Assembly (NCBI RefSeq): GCF_014851815.1
Contig: NZ_JACVAJ010000003.1
Coordinates: 62,001 to 126,000, forward strand
Origin: Pseudoxanthomonas sp. PXM01
GTDB lineage: Bacteria; Pseudomonadota; Gammaproteobacteria; Xanthomonadales; Xanthomonadaceae
DNA: 64,000 nucleotides
Reading direction: 5' to 3'
A model generated the notes under the pieces. The model saw nothing but the letters and a program-made list of their open reading frames with translations, was not told where the DNA came from and did no database searches. Both the position numbers and the translations under genes were made by a program. Positions within the stretch are counted from its first letter, which is position 1; every line of letters begins with the position of its first letter. This document shows positions 18,232 to 26,641 of this stretch, in pieces.

Positions 18232-19221
18232 TCAGCCCGGGCTGAAGCCTATGGTGCGACGGGTGGTGACCGGCGCATCCACCGGTTCGAAGCGCCAGCG
18301 ACGCACGGCGTTCAACGCTTCGCGATCGAACACGCGCGCCGGTGTCGCACGCACGACGCGGGCATTGGTGACCGAGCCATCCGTACCGACCGTGATCTCG
18401 ACGAGCACCTCGCCCTGGGTCCCCGAGCGCAGGGCTTCCGGCGGGTAGCGCGGGGCGGGCGTACTCACTGCGCGGAGGGCCTGCGACGGCGCCGCGGCAG
18501 GAGCGGCGGCGCGGGCCGCAGCCGCCTGGCGTTCGGCCGCCTCACGCTGGGCGGCGGCCTGGCGTTCGGTTTCCTGGCGGGCAGCTTCGGCGCGGGCGGC
18601 TTCCTGCTGCTGGACGAGCTGCTGGGCGGCGGCGGCTTCGTTGGCGCGCTGCTGGTCCGCCACCTGCGTCAGTCGCTGCTGTTCCCTCAGGCGCGCATCT
18701 TCGGCCGCCTTGGTCTTGGCGGCTTCGTCGGTGACCGCACGTTGGGCGACCGCCTGCTGCGCGGCGGCGATGCTCTGCTGCAGGCGCGGCAAGGCGGGCG
18801 CCTTCGGATCGGCCTTCTCGATGATCGCCGACAGGCGCTGGGCCTCGGTGAACTCCTCGCGCGCGATGCTCTGCTCGGCGGCGATCAAGGTATAGGGCAT
18901 CAGGTCGGTCAGCGCACTGGTGACGCCCGGATCGTTCGGCAGTTTGTCACGCAGGGCCAGGTAGTACTCCATGGCGTTGTCGCCGCCCGGCGCATAGATG
19001 CGGTTCTCGCGTAGCGCCTTGGTGGCGGCGTCGCGCAGGCTGTCGGCATCCATTGCCTGGACTTCGGCGGACACGGCCGGCGGCGGCGGTGCAGCCGGCG
19101 TGGTCGCGGGTGCGGTCGCCGGCGCGGCGGCCTCGTCCTGCTTGGAGCACGCCGCCATCGCAACGATCAGCAGCAGCGGCGCGGCGTAGCGCAGGCGCCC
19201 GGTGGTCTGGATCAAGGACAT
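18232..19221 (-). CDS. Lipoprotein with C-terminal TonB domain
   Basis: This 329-residue protein has a lipoprotein signal ending in MAAC (Cys25). After an Ala/Pro linker comes a helical region (about 55-150), then a long coiled-coil-prone Ala/Glu/Gln/Arg-rich segment (about 155-240). A TonB C-terminal domain (about 245-329) closes it, with PAPRYPPEALRSGTQGEVLVEI and ALNAVRRWRFEP. Classical TonB has an inner-membrane helix instead of a lipid anchor, and residues after Cys25 (Ser-Lys) do not show an Asp retention signal, so outer-membrane placement is predicted. A GGGGGAG ribosome site precedes the ATG. Similar genes are annotated 'energy transducer TonB'; its real role is uncertain. Confidence 0.8.
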   Translation of the reverse strand: MSLIQTTGRLRYAAPLLLIVAMAACSKQDEAAAPATAPATTPAAPPPPAVSAEVQAMDADSLRDAATKALRENRIYAPGGDNAMEYYLALRDKLPNDPGVTSALTDLMPYTLIAAEQSIAREEFTEAQRLSAIIEKADPKAPALPRLQQSIAAAQQAVAQRAVTDEAAKTKAAEDARLREQQRLTQVADQQRANEAAAAQQLVQQQEAARAEAARQETERQAAAQREAAERQAAAARAAAPAAAPSQALRAVSTPAPRYPPEALRSGTQGEVLVEITVGTDGSVTNARVVRATPARVFDREALNAVRRWRFEPVDAPVTTRRTIGFSPG

Positions 19222-19454
19222 CGTTTCAACTCCCCCAAGTACGTTTCTAATGTTGTCGACACGCCGTCGACCCGCGCGCAAGCGCGGTGGCGGGTGTCGC
19301 GAATCAGCACGGGCCCGCCACCTGCCAGGCCCCGTCCGGGCTGGAATGGCGCGATGCCTTCCGGGTACCCCTACCCGGACGCCAGAGTACGTCGGCGCCT
19401 CTGGGCCCACACTTGATCTCTGTCACACTTTTGGCGGACTGCGCCGCAGCACTG

Positions 19455-20795
19455 TCATTTGCCGATGCAGAACGTGGAGAAGATGTGCCCCAGCATGTCG
19501 TCCGCGCTGAGGCGACCCGTGATCTCGCCCAGCGCATCGTGGGCCAGGCGGAGTTCCTCCGCTGCCAGTTCCAGCTGTTCGTGCCGCAGCTGGTCGCCGG
19601 CCATGGACGCATGGGCGCCGGCGCGGTGCAGCGCCTCCACGTGACGGGCACGCGCCGAGAACTCGCCATCGCCGCCCTCGCTGGCCGATCCACCCGCCAG
19701 CGCACGCAGGCGCCGGTGCAGCCGATCAAGGCCGAAGCCCTGCGCGGCGGAGACGTACACACGATCATCGTCCTCCGCAGGTACGTGGGTCAGCAGATCG
19801 ACCTTGTTGTGGATCCACAGGACAGTACTCACGCCATCGATGCTGTCCGCGACCGCCGCACGGCCGGCCTCCGGATCACGCGCGTCGACGACCGCCAGTG
19901 CAACGTCGGCGCGGGCGAGCTCGGCGCGCGCGCGCCGCATGCCCTCGCGCTCGATGGCGTCGCCACCGTCGCGCAGGCCGGCGGTATCCACCAGGTGCAG
20001 TTCCAGTCCGTCCAGGCGGATCGTCTCCCGCAACGTATCGCGGGTGGTGCCGGCGACGTCGGTGACGATGGCGCGATCGCTGCCGGCTAGCGCATTGAGC
20101 AGCGAGCTCTTGCCGGCGTTCGGCGGACCGACGATCACCGCGTGCACGCCGTCACGCAGCTTGCGTCCGCGTTCGGCGTCAACGATCAGCGTGTCCAGGC
20201 GTTGCCGCGCGTCGGCCAGGCGAAGGCGCACCTGTTCACCACCCAGCGTGTCGATCGATTCGTCGGCGAAGTCGATCGCGGCCTCGACGTGCACCCGCAG
20301 GGCGAGCAACGACTGGCCGATGCCGTCGACGCGCTCGGAGAACACGCCATCGAGGGATCGCCGCGCGGCGCGGGCAGCGCGCGCATCGGCGGCGGCGATC
20401 AGGTCGGCGATTGCTTCAGCCTGGGCGAGATCGAGCTTGCGGTTGAGGAAGGCGCGTTCGGAGAATTCGCCGGGACGCGCCATCCGTGCGCCGAGTGCGC
20501 AGGCGCGCGCGACGAGCTGCTGCAGTACGACGGGACTGCCATGCGCCTGCAGTTCGACGACGTCCTCGCCGGTGAAGCTCGCGGGGCCGGGAAACGACAG
20601 CGCGATGCCATCGTCGATCGTGCCGCCCTCGGTATCGCGGAAGCGCACGTGGTGCGCATGGCGTGGTGTCAGCGGGCGGGCGCAGATCGCGTTCGTGATC
20701 GCCGCTGCGGCCGGACCCGACAGGCGCACGATGCCGACGCCACCCGCGCCGGGAGCGGTGGCGATGGCAACGATGGTGTCCTGGGCTGGCGGCAT
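19455..20795 (-). CDS. mnmE: tRNA uridine-5-carboxymethylaminomethyl GTPase MnmE
   Basis: This 446-residue MnmE works with MnmG (not in this window) to modify the wobble uridine of several tRNAs. The N-terminal folate-binding domain begins [22 protein letters not shown]. The inserted G domain has GPPNAGKS (223-230), the TTRDT switch, DTAG and NKVD. The protein ends in the family's CIGK, whose Cys is essential. It reads in the same direction as yidC, rnpA and rpmH, the usual order near the origin, but a hairpin separates it from yidC. Confidence 0.96.
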   Translation of the reverse strand: MPPAQDTIVAIATAPGAGGVGIVRLSGPAAAAITNAICARPLTPRHAHHVRFRDTEGGTIDDGIALSFPGPASFTGEDVVELQAHGSPVVLQQLVARACALGARMARPGEFSERAFLNRKLDLAQAEAIADLIAAADARAARAARRSLDGVFSERVDGIGQSLLALRVHVEAAIDFADESIDTLGGEQVRLRLADARQRLDTLIVDAERGRKLRDGVHAVIVGPPNAGKSSLLNALAGSDRAIVTDVAGTTRDTLRETIRLDGLELHLVDTAGLRDGGDAIEREGMRRARAELARADVALAVVDARDPEAGRAAVADSIDGVSTVLWIHNKVDLLTHVPAEDDDRVYVSAAQGFGLDRLHRRLRALAGGSASEGGDGEFSARARHVEALHRAGAHASMAGDQLRHEQLELAAEELRLAHDALGEITGRLSADDMLGHIFSTFCIGK

Positions 20796-20835
20796 GGCTG
20801 CGGGTTCGCGGAAGAGTTTTCAGGGTAGCGGAAAC

Positions 20836-20863
20836 ACGAAGCCCGCCGGAGGGCGGGCTTCGT
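20836..20863 (-). terminator. Hairpin terminator between yidC and mnmE
   Basis: ACGAAGCCCGCC and GGCGGGCTTCGT form a 12-bp stem with a four-base loop. On the minus strand it is followed by gtttcc, so it probably ends or attenuates the yidC transcript before mnmE. Confidence 0.75.
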
Positions 20864-20883
20864 GGCGTTGCGGCGGGTGCGGA

Positions 20884-22590
20884 TTACTTCGCGATCGCGG
20901 TCTTCGGCGGCGTCGCCGATTCGCCGTGGCGCTTGGTCATCCACCACTGCTGCAGCAGGCCCAACGCGCCGTTGGTGACCCAGTACAGCACCAGGCCCGA
21001 CGGGAAGAAGGCCATCATCACGCCGAACACCAGCGGCATGAACTGCATCATCTTCTGCTGCATCGGGTCCATGCCCGGCGCCGGCGTCAGCTTCTGCGTC
21101 AGCCACATCACCAGCATGTTGAGCACCGGCAGGATGAAGTAAGGATCGCGCGCAGTCAGGTCCTGGATCCACGCGAACCACGGTGCCTGGCGCAGTTCGA
21201 CCGATTCCACCAGCACCCAGTACAGCGCCAGGAAGACCGGCATCTGCACGAGGATCGGCAGGCAGCCGCCCATCGGGTTGATCTTCTCCTTCTTGTACAG
21301 CTCCATCATGGCGACCTGGAACTTCTGCTTGTCGTCGCCGTAGCGCTCCTTCAGCTGCTGGATGCGCGGCTGGAACTTGCGCATCTTCGCGAAGCTCTTG
21401 TACTGCGCCGCCGACAGCGGATACAGCGCCAGCTTCACCAGGATCACCAGTCCGATGATCGCCCAGCCCCAGTTGCCGATGAAGCCGTGCAACATGTTGA
21501 GAACGAAGAACAGGCCCTGGCCCAGCAGCGCGAGGACCGAGAACTGGCTGTAGTCGACAACGCGGTCGATACCCGGCGCGTTGATCGCGTGGATCTTGTC
21601 GACCAGCTTCGGACCGACCCACAGGCGGGCGGTGGTGGTGGCCTGTTGACCGGGACCGACATTGACGCCCGGGCCCATTTCGCGGATCAGCGCACGTGTG
21701 CCGTTGTCCGGATTGTCGAGCGAGATGGTGGTTGTGTCTTCGGCCTGCGGAATCCACGCACTGAAGAAGTGGTGTTGCGGGATGGCGATCCAGCCGCCCT
21801 TGACCTGCTGGTTGACGCGACCGTCCTCCAGGTAGTCCTCGTTGAACTTGCGGCGCTGGTAACTGCCATCCCACCAGGTGGCGCCATTGAAGCTGAAGGA
21901 CTCCGGATTGGTCATGCCGCTCTTGACCAGCGGCGGCGTGCGCAGCAGCTGGCGATAGACCGTGCCCTGCCAGGTGCCGGCACCGGCATTGACCACCTGG
22001 TCGCGGACTTCGATTTCGTAGCTGGCGCGCTTGAAGGTGTAGGTGCGACGGACGGTGACGCCATCCGGGCCCTGCCAGACGAAGGGCACGATGAGGCTGT
22101 CCGCACCCTTCGCGAGTTCAACCTCGCCTGCCCCGTTCTCCGGCACGAACGCATGGTGGTCCGGCGCCTTCGAGCCTGCGCTGACCCAGCCGCTTTCGGC
22201 GGTGTAGAAATGCTGCGGATCTTCGCTGAAGAGCCGAACCGGGCCGCTGCCCGGCGTCTTGCTCTGCGGATAGTGCAGCAGGTCGGCTTCCAACACGCTG
22301 CCGCCGTCCAGCACCAGGCGCAGGACGTCAGTGTTCACGGTCACGCGTGGACCCGCGACGCCCTTGGATGCGGTGGCAGGCATCGGTGCCACGGTGGGCG
22401 CGCTGGGCACGCTGCCGGAGGTTGGGGTGCTGGGCGCCACCGCGGTCGGGACCGTGCTGCCCGGGGTCGTGGTGGTCTGCGCCGCTACCGCTGGCGCCGC
22501 AGGTGCTGCCTTGTCCCGGCTCCATTCGAACCACAACAGGGTCGCCACCATCAGCCAGGCGAAGATCAGGAATACACGGGTCTGGTTCAT
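20884..22590 (-). CDS. yidC: Membrane protein insertase YidC
   Basis: This 568-residue YidC/Oxa1 protein inserts and folds inner-membrane proteins alone or with SecYEG. The N-terminal helix ([19 protein letters not shown]) is followed by a Thr/Pro/Val-rich linker and the large periplasmic P1 domain. The conserved core has the cytoplasmic loop with [17 protein letters not shown] and [23 protein letters not shown]. The final helices run through [20 protein letters not shown], and a short basic tail closes the protein. It lies 13 bases downstream of rnpA. No yidD gene fits between them. Confidence 0.96.
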   Translation of the reverse strand: MNQTRVFLIFAWLMVATLLWFEWSRDKAAPAAPAVAAQTTTTPGSTVPTAVAPSTPTSGSVPSAPTVAPMPATASKGVAGPRVTVNTDVLRLVLDGGSVLEADLLHYPQSKTPGSGPVRLFSEDPQHFYTAESGWVSAGSKAPDHHAFVPENGAGEVELAKGADSLIVPFVWQGPDGVTVRRTYTFKRASYEIEVRDQVVNAGAGTWQGTVYRQLLRTPPLVKSGMTNPESFSFNGATWWDGSYQRRKFNEDYLEDGRVNQQVKGGWIAIPQHHFFSAWIPQAEDTTTISLDNPDNGTRALIREMGPGVNVGPGQQATTTARLWVGPKLVDKIHAINAPGIDRVVDYSQFSVLALLGQGLFFVLNMLHGFIGNWGWAIIGLVILVKLALYPLSAAQYKSFAKMRKFQPRIQQLKERYGDDKQKFQVAMMELYKKEKINPMGGCLPILVQMPVFLALYWVLVESVELRQAPWFAWIQDLTARDPYFILPVLNMLVMWLTQKLTPAPGMDPMQQKMMQFMPLVFGVMMAFFPSGLVLYWVTNGALGLLQQWWMTKRHGESATPPKTAIAK

Positions 22591-22603
22591 CAGGCAGGCA
22601 ATC

Positions 22604-23044
22604 TCAACCGGCGTCGGAAACCGGTTTGGTCGAAGAAGAAGGAGTGGGTAGCGGCGCGGGGGAATTCAAGCCCGGCGGCATTGTGCCGCCCGGTGCCGAT
22701 ACGGGCAATGCGCCGGCGCGCGCCAACACGCGTTCGAAGGTCGCGCGCAACTGGGCGGGATCGGCTTTCGCCGCGGGCGCACGGGCGACAACGACATAGT
22801 CGCCACCCCGCAGCGTGGCGCGGAGGCGACGGAAGTGTTCGCGCAACTGACGCTTGATGCGATTGCGGCCGACGGCCCGCGTATCGACCTTGCGGGACAC
22901 CGCCAGCCCAAGACGTGCAGAACCCTCGCCGGGGAGCCAGTGCAGGCTCATCAGCGGATCGGAGGTGCGGCGGGCCTGTTCGAACACGCGCGCATACTCG
23001 GCGCTTGCGCGTACCCGCGCGCTGCGCGGGAATGCCGTGCTCAT
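22604..23044 (-). CDS. rnpA: Ribonuclease P protein component
   Basis: This 146-residue basic protein joins the RNase P RNA to cut tRNA precursors. The RNA-binding signature [18 protein letters not shown] (RNR motif) and the opening [22 protein letters not shown] are typical. The C terminus has a roughly 30-residue Pro/Ser/Thr-rich extension after the core. The ATG at MSTAFPRS is used; a GC-rich hairpin lies only 10 bases upstream of it and no good Shine-Dalgarno is evident. It follows rpmH, as in most bacteria. Confidence 0.94.
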   Translation of the reverse strand: MSTAFPRSARVRASAEYARVFEQARRTSDPLMSLHWLPGEGSARLGLAVSRKVDTRAVGRNRIKRQLREHFRRLRATLRGGDYVVVARAPAAKADPAQLRATFERVLARAGALPVSAPGGTMPPGLNSPAPLPTPSSSTKPVSDAG

Positions 23045-23054
23045 CTCAGCAAGA

Positions 23055-23078
23055 AGCCCGCTCGTGAACGGGCGGGCT
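23055..23078 (-). promoter_or_regulatory. Hairpin between rpmH and rnpA (attenuator or terminator)
   Basis: On the minus strand AGCCCGC and GCGGGCT form a 7-bp GC-rich stem whose inner bases (CG...CG) could extend it. It begins 52 bases after the rpmH stop and ends 10 bases before the rnpA ATG. A weak T-rich tail (TCTTGC) follows. Confidence 0.6.
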
Positions 23079-23129
23079 CCTTTTGATGCAGGGAACGCAT
23101 GGAAGCATGGCCGCGATGCGGCCAAGCCA

Positions 23130-23270
23130 TCAGGCGGTCAGGCGCTTGCGGCCCTTGGCACGGCGACGGGCCAGGATCTTGCGGCCGTCGGCGGTGGCCA
23201 TACGGGCGCGGAAGCCGTGATCGCGCTTGCGCTTGAGGTTGCTGGGTTGGTAAGTGCGCTTGGTGGCCAT
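23130..23270 (-). CDS. rpmH: 50S ribosomal protein L34
   Basis: This 46-residue protein reads [20 protein letters not shown] at the start and ends KGRKRLTA, an unmistakable L34. It is small and very basic, and sits in the large ribosomal subunit near the exit tunnel. It is the first gene of the leftward rpmH-rnpA-yidC group and is divergent from dnaA across 270 bases. Confidence 0.98.
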   Translation of the reverse strand: MATKRTYQPSNLKRKRDHGFRARMATADGRKILARRRAKGRKRLTA

Positions 23271-23401
23271 GGGGCCCTCGGGCGTGTTCGGGTGGAAAGA
23301 ACCGGAAATTCTATAGGAACCACCGGGTTAGGGTCAACTCCCTGCGTGCTTTCGAAACACATGCCGCGCAGACCGCATGTCAGGCGATGCCGTTCGTCCT
23401 G

Positions 23402-23421
23402 TCATCCACATCTTATGCACA
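23402..23421 (+). promoter_or_regulatory. Two DnaA boxes upstream of dnaA
   Basis: TCATCCACA (23402-23410) and TTATGCACA (23413-23421) each differ from the TTATCCACA consensus at one base and are two bases apart. They lie about 120 bases before the dnaA start in the rpmH-dnaA divergent region, a usual place for dnaA autoregulation. The rest of this 270-base region shows no gene. Confidence 0.65.
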
Positions 23422-23540
23422 GGATCGTTGGCGGGTCCCGGCACCGGTGGTAGTCTGGCCGACCCCAGTGATTCCGCCCCGCGCTGCCCCCGGCAATGCG
23501 GGATGGCCTGTTCTCCCCCACACGCGAGTTGTTCCACCTG

Positions 23541-24869
23541 ATGGATGCCTGGCCACGTTGCCTCGAACGCCTGGAAGCCGAATTGCCGGCCGAGGATGTA
23601 CATACCTGGCTGAAGCCCTTGCAGGCCGAGCAGCGCAGCAACGCGATGGTGCTGTACGCACCCAATGCGTTCATCGTCGAACAGGTTCGCGAACGTTACC
23701 TCGGCCGCATCCGCGAGCTGCTGGATTACTTCGCCGGCCATGACGATGTGTCGCTGGAGATCGGTTCGCGCAGCAAGCCGGTGGACAGTGCGGCGCCGGT
23801 TTCATCGCCCACGGCCGCCAGTGCGGTCGCGCCGGTCGAACCGTTTGCCGGCAACATGGATACGCACTACACCTTCGACAACTTCGTCGAGGGCCGCAGC
23901 AACCAGTTGGGTCGCGCCGCCGCCTGGCAGGCCGCCCAGAAGCCGGGCGACCGGTCGCACAACCCGCTGTTGCTGTACGGCGGCACCGGCCTGGGCAAGA
24001 CCCATCTGATGTTCGCCGCCGGTAACGAGATGCGCCGGCAGAATCCGAATGCGCGCGTGCTGTACCTGCGCAGCGAGCAGTTCTTCAGTGCCATGACCAA
24101 GGCGCTGATCGAAAAGTCGATGGACCAGTTCAAGCGCCGCTTCCAGCAGGTCGACGCGCTACTGATCGACGACATCCAGTTCTTCGCGGGCAAGGACCGC
24201 ACGCAGGAGGAGTTCTTCCACACCTTCAACGCGCTGTTCGATGGCCGCCAGCAGATCATCCTGACCTGTGATCGGTATCCGCGTGAAGTGGAAGGCCTGG
24301 AGCCACGACTGAAGTCCCGCCTGGCCTGGGGTCTGAGCGTGGCGATCGATCCGCCGGACTTCGAGACGCGTGCAGCAATCGTGCTCGCCAAGGCGCACGA
24401 GCGGGGCGCGCAGATCCCCGATGACGTGGCGTTCCTGCTGGCCAAGAAGATGCGCAGCAACGTGCGCGACCTGGAGGGTGCGCTCAACACGCTGGCGGCC
24501 CGAGCCAACTTCACCGGCCGCGCCATCACCACCGAGTTCGCGCAGGAAACCTTGCGCGACCTGCTGCGCGCGCAGCAGCAGGCCATCAGCATCCCCAATA
24601 TCCAGAAGACCGTGGCAGACTACTACGGTCTGCAAGTCAAGGACCTGCTGTCCAAGCGGCGCACGCGTTCACTCGCGCGCCCGCGGCAGGTGGCGATGGC
24701 CTTGGCCAAGGAACTGACCGAACACAGCCTGCCTGAAATCGGCGATGCGTTCGCCGGTCGCGACCATACGACCGTGCTGCACGCCTGTCGCCAGATCCGC
24801 ACTCTGATGGAGACGGACGGCAAGCTGCGCGAGGACTGGGACAAGCTGATCCGGAAACTCAGCGAGTAA
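23541..24869 (+). CDS. dnaA: Chromosomal replication initiator protein DnaA
   Basis: This 442-residue DnaA binds and melts the origin. Domain I ([20 protein letters not shown]), a short linker, then the AAA+ domain with Walker [10 protein letters not shown] (147-155) and Walker [13 protein letters not shown] are present. Domain IV has the DNA-binding signature ending [14 protein letters not shown]. The open frame extends 15 codons upstream ([15 protein letters not shown]), but the internal ATG gives the family's N terminus and length. No strong ribosome site is visible before it. Confidence 0.97.
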   Translation: MDAWPRCLERLEAELPAEDVHTWLKPLQAEQRSNAMVLYAPNAFIVEQVRERYLGRIRELLDYFAGHDDVSLEIGSRSKPVDSAAPVSSPTAASAVAPVEPFAGNMDTHYTFDNFVEGRSNQLGRAAAWQAAQKPGDRSHNPLLLYGGTGLGKTHLMFAAGNEMRRQNPNARVLYLRSEQFFSAMTKALIEKSMDQFKRRFQQVDALLIDDIQFFAGKDRTQEEFFHTFNALFDGRQQIILTCDRYPREVEGLEPRLKSRLAWGLSVAIDPPDFETRAAIVLAKAHERGAQIPDDVAFLLAKKMRSNVRDLEGALNTLAARANFTGRAITTEFAQETLRDLLRAQQQAISIPNIQKTVADYYGLQVKDLLSKRRTRSLARPRQVAMALAKELTEHSLPEIGDAFAGRDHTTVLHACRQIRTLMETDGKLREDWDKLIRKLSE

Positions 24870-25133
24870 GCGTGGGCCCCACATCGGGCTGCGCTATCCG
24901 CGAGTCTTCGATCGGTGCGTTATCTGTCCAGGCAATACATGTGGCTGTGCGGTACACGGGGTTTTCGCGGACCCGGCTTTAGTGAGAGCAGGTACCGGAC
25001 CGGTAAGGCTCGCGCTGATCGCGGCGCCGTTTCACGTCGCCAGCAGGATCGTGCTACCCAACCTGGAGCGCACTGTAGGCAAGTGGTTCGGAGACGGCAA
25101 CGCATAACTTCGTGGGCAACCGGGCGCACGATC

Positions 25134-25142
25134 TGTGGATAA
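25134..25142 (-). promoter_or_regulatory. Perfect DnaA box
   Basis: TGTGGATAA on the plus strand is the exact complement of the consensus TTATCCACA, within the putative oriC. Confidence 0.85.
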
Positions 25143-25168
25143 GATGTGCGCGCTTTCAGAGGCAAAAG

Positions 25169-25177
25169 TTGTCCACA
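25169..25177 (+). promoter_or_regulatory. DnaA box, one mismatch
   Basis: TTGTCCACA differs from TTATCCACA at one position. It faces the opposite way to the perfect box 26 bases upstream, and both lie just before the AT-rich segment. Confidence 0.75.
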
Positions 25178-25342
25178 GGTTCCGACACAGCTGCAACCGA
25201 CCCTGTCCACCGGGTTGGGGGAAGAAAAAACAAAGCGAATTCATGGGGTTAGGTAGGTTTTCCCGGATTTTCAGGCCTACCATCACCACCAGCTTTTAAG
25301 CTTTTAGTCTTAAAAATCCAAAGCTAAGGGGCTCCAACACTC

Positions 25343-26443
25343 ATGCGTTTCAGTCTGCAGCGCGAAGCTTTCCTCAAGCCGTTGGCCCAGGTGGTCAACG
25401 TGGTAGAACGCCGGCAGACGCTGCCGGTCCTGGCGAATTTCCTGGTGCAGGTGCAGAACGGCCAGTTGTCGCTGACGGGCACGGACCTGGAAGTCGAGAT
25501 GATTTCCCGCAGTGCTGTCGATGACGCACAGGACGGCGAGACCACGATCCCGGCGCGCAAGTTGTTCGACATCATTCGTGCCCTGCCCGACGGCAGCAAA
25601 GTCACCGTCAGTCAGACGGGCGACAAGGTCACAGTGCAGGCCGGACGCAGCCGGTTCACGCTGGCGACGCTACCTGCCAACGATTTCCCGTCGGTCGACG
25701 AAGTGGAAGCTACCGAGCGCATCGAGGTGCCGGAAGCGACGCTTAAGGAGCTTATCGAGCGCACCTCGTTCGCAATGGCCCAGCAGGACGTTCGCTATTA
25801 CCTCAATGGCCTGCTGTTCGACCTCAGCGAGCGCACCCTGCGCTGCGTTGCGACCGATGGTCATCGCCTTGCCATGTGCGAGTCGCAGCTGGAAGGCGCG
25901 CCTGTCGGCAAGCGCCAGATCATCGTGCCGCGCAAGGGCGTGACCGAGCTGCAGCGCCTGCTGGAAGGTGGCGACCGTGCGCTGGAACTGGAAGTCGGCC
26001 GCAGCCATATCCGGGTGAAGCGCGACGACGTCACCTTTACCTCCAAGCTGATCGACGGGCGCTTCCCGGATTACGCCGCGGTGATTCCGATCGGTGCTGA
26101 CCGTGAAGTGCTGCTCGACCGCGAAGTCCTGCGCGCCGCCCTCCAGCGCGCCGCAATCCTCTCGAACGAGAAGTACCGCGGCGTCCGTGTCGAGGTTTCG
26201 CCTGGCCAGCTGAAGATCAGCGCCCACAATCCCGAACAGGAAGAGGCCCAGGAAGAAATCGAGGCGGACACCAAGGTCGACGGCCTGGCGATCGGCTTCA
26301 ACGTGAACTACCTGCTGGATGCGCTCTCGGCGCTACGCGATGAGCACATCGTCCTGCAGCTGCGCGATGCCAACTCCTCTGCCCTGGTTCGCGAAGCCAG
26401 CAGCGAGAAGTCGCGGCACGTCGTGATGCCGCTGCGTCTCTGA
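25343..26443 (+). CDS. dnaN: DNA polymerase III sliding clamp, beta subunit
   Basis: This 366-residue protein forms the dimeric ring that tethers replicative polymerase to DNA. The opening MRFSLQREAFLKPLAQVVNVVERRQ, the middle YLNGLLFDLSERTLRCVATDGHRLA and the C-terminal VNYLLDALSAL and final VVMPLRL are characteristic of DnaN. The length is normal. It is separated from dnaA by the putative origin and from recF by about 200 bases containing a parS-like site and a terminator-like hairpin. Confidence 0.97.
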   Translation: MRFSLQREAFLKPLAQVVNVVERRQTLPVLANFLVQVQNGQLSLTGTDLEVEMISRSAVDDAQDGETTIPARKLFDIIRALPDGSKVTVSQTGDKVTVQAGRSRFTLATLPANDFPSVDEVEATERIEVPEATLKELIERTSFAMAQQDVRYYLNGLLFDLSERTLRCVATDGHRLAMCESQLEGAPVGKRQIIVPRKGVTELQRLLEGGDRALELEVGRSHIRVKRDDVTFTSKLIDGRFPDYAAVIPIGADREVLLDREVLRAALQRAAILSNEKYRGVRVEVSPGQLKISAHNPEQEEAQEEIEADTKVDGLAIGFNVNYLLDALSALRDEHIVLQLRDANSSALVREASSEKSRHVVMPLRL

Positions 26444-26449
26444 CATGTC

Positions 26450-26465
26450 TGTTCCACGTGGAACA
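26450..26465. promoter_or_regulatory. parS-like site 1
   Basis: TGTTCCACGTGGAACA is a perfect 16-bp palindrome. It matches the ParB-binding consensus TGTTNCACGTGAAACA closely and equals the core of Pseudomonas parS as I remember it. It lies six bases after the dnaN stop. Confidence 0.85.
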
Positions 26466-26471
26466 CAATGC

Positions 26472-26502
26472 ATCGCCCGGCTCAGGCCGGGCGATTTCGT
26501 TT
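26472..26502 (+). terminator. Probable terminator after dnaN
   Basis: ATCGCCCGGC and GCCGGGCGAT pair as a strong stem around CTCAG-type loop bases, followed by ttcgttt. It sits between the parS-like site and recF. Confidence 0.75.
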
Positions 26503-26641
26503 GGGTTCCGCAGGATTCATGTGGGCCCGGCCCGGATACCTCACACGCTAGAATTTGATCCATGACGCTGGTGGTCTCCTGCCCTTTTTCTGCTCCGGTC
26601 CCTGACAGCCTGCGTCCATGGTCTTGCGCGAGGCGTCTCCG

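Larger units (their letters stand above)
24870..25342. other. Probable chromosomal origin oriC (dnaA-dnaN intergenic region)
   Basis: This 473-base gene-free interval lies between dnaA and dnaN. It holds one perfect DnaA box and a one-mismatch box, then a conspicuously A+T-rich stretch (about 25221-25335) unlike the GC-rich surroundings. It also has inverted repeats GGTAGG (25252-25257) with CCTACC (25276-25281) and TTTTAAG (25294-25300) with CTTAAAA (25309-25315). This is the standard origin layout; the AT-rich part would be the unwinding element. The first half (24870-25120) shows nothing recognisable. Confidence 0.8.

Noticed and set aside
19804-22857. A 1017-codon plus-strand open frame opposite mnmE and yidC
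   Set aside because: It is the complement of two well-recognised genes and has low-complexity, Arg/Ser-rich translation.
25203-25211. CTGTCCACC as a third DnaA box in oriC
   Set aside because: Three mismatches from TTATCCACA; not distinguishable from chance.
25246-25260. TTAGGTAGG as a DnaA-trio element for origin unwinding
   Set aside because: The TAG triplets are not contiguous and only two occur, so the match is too weak to report as a feature.
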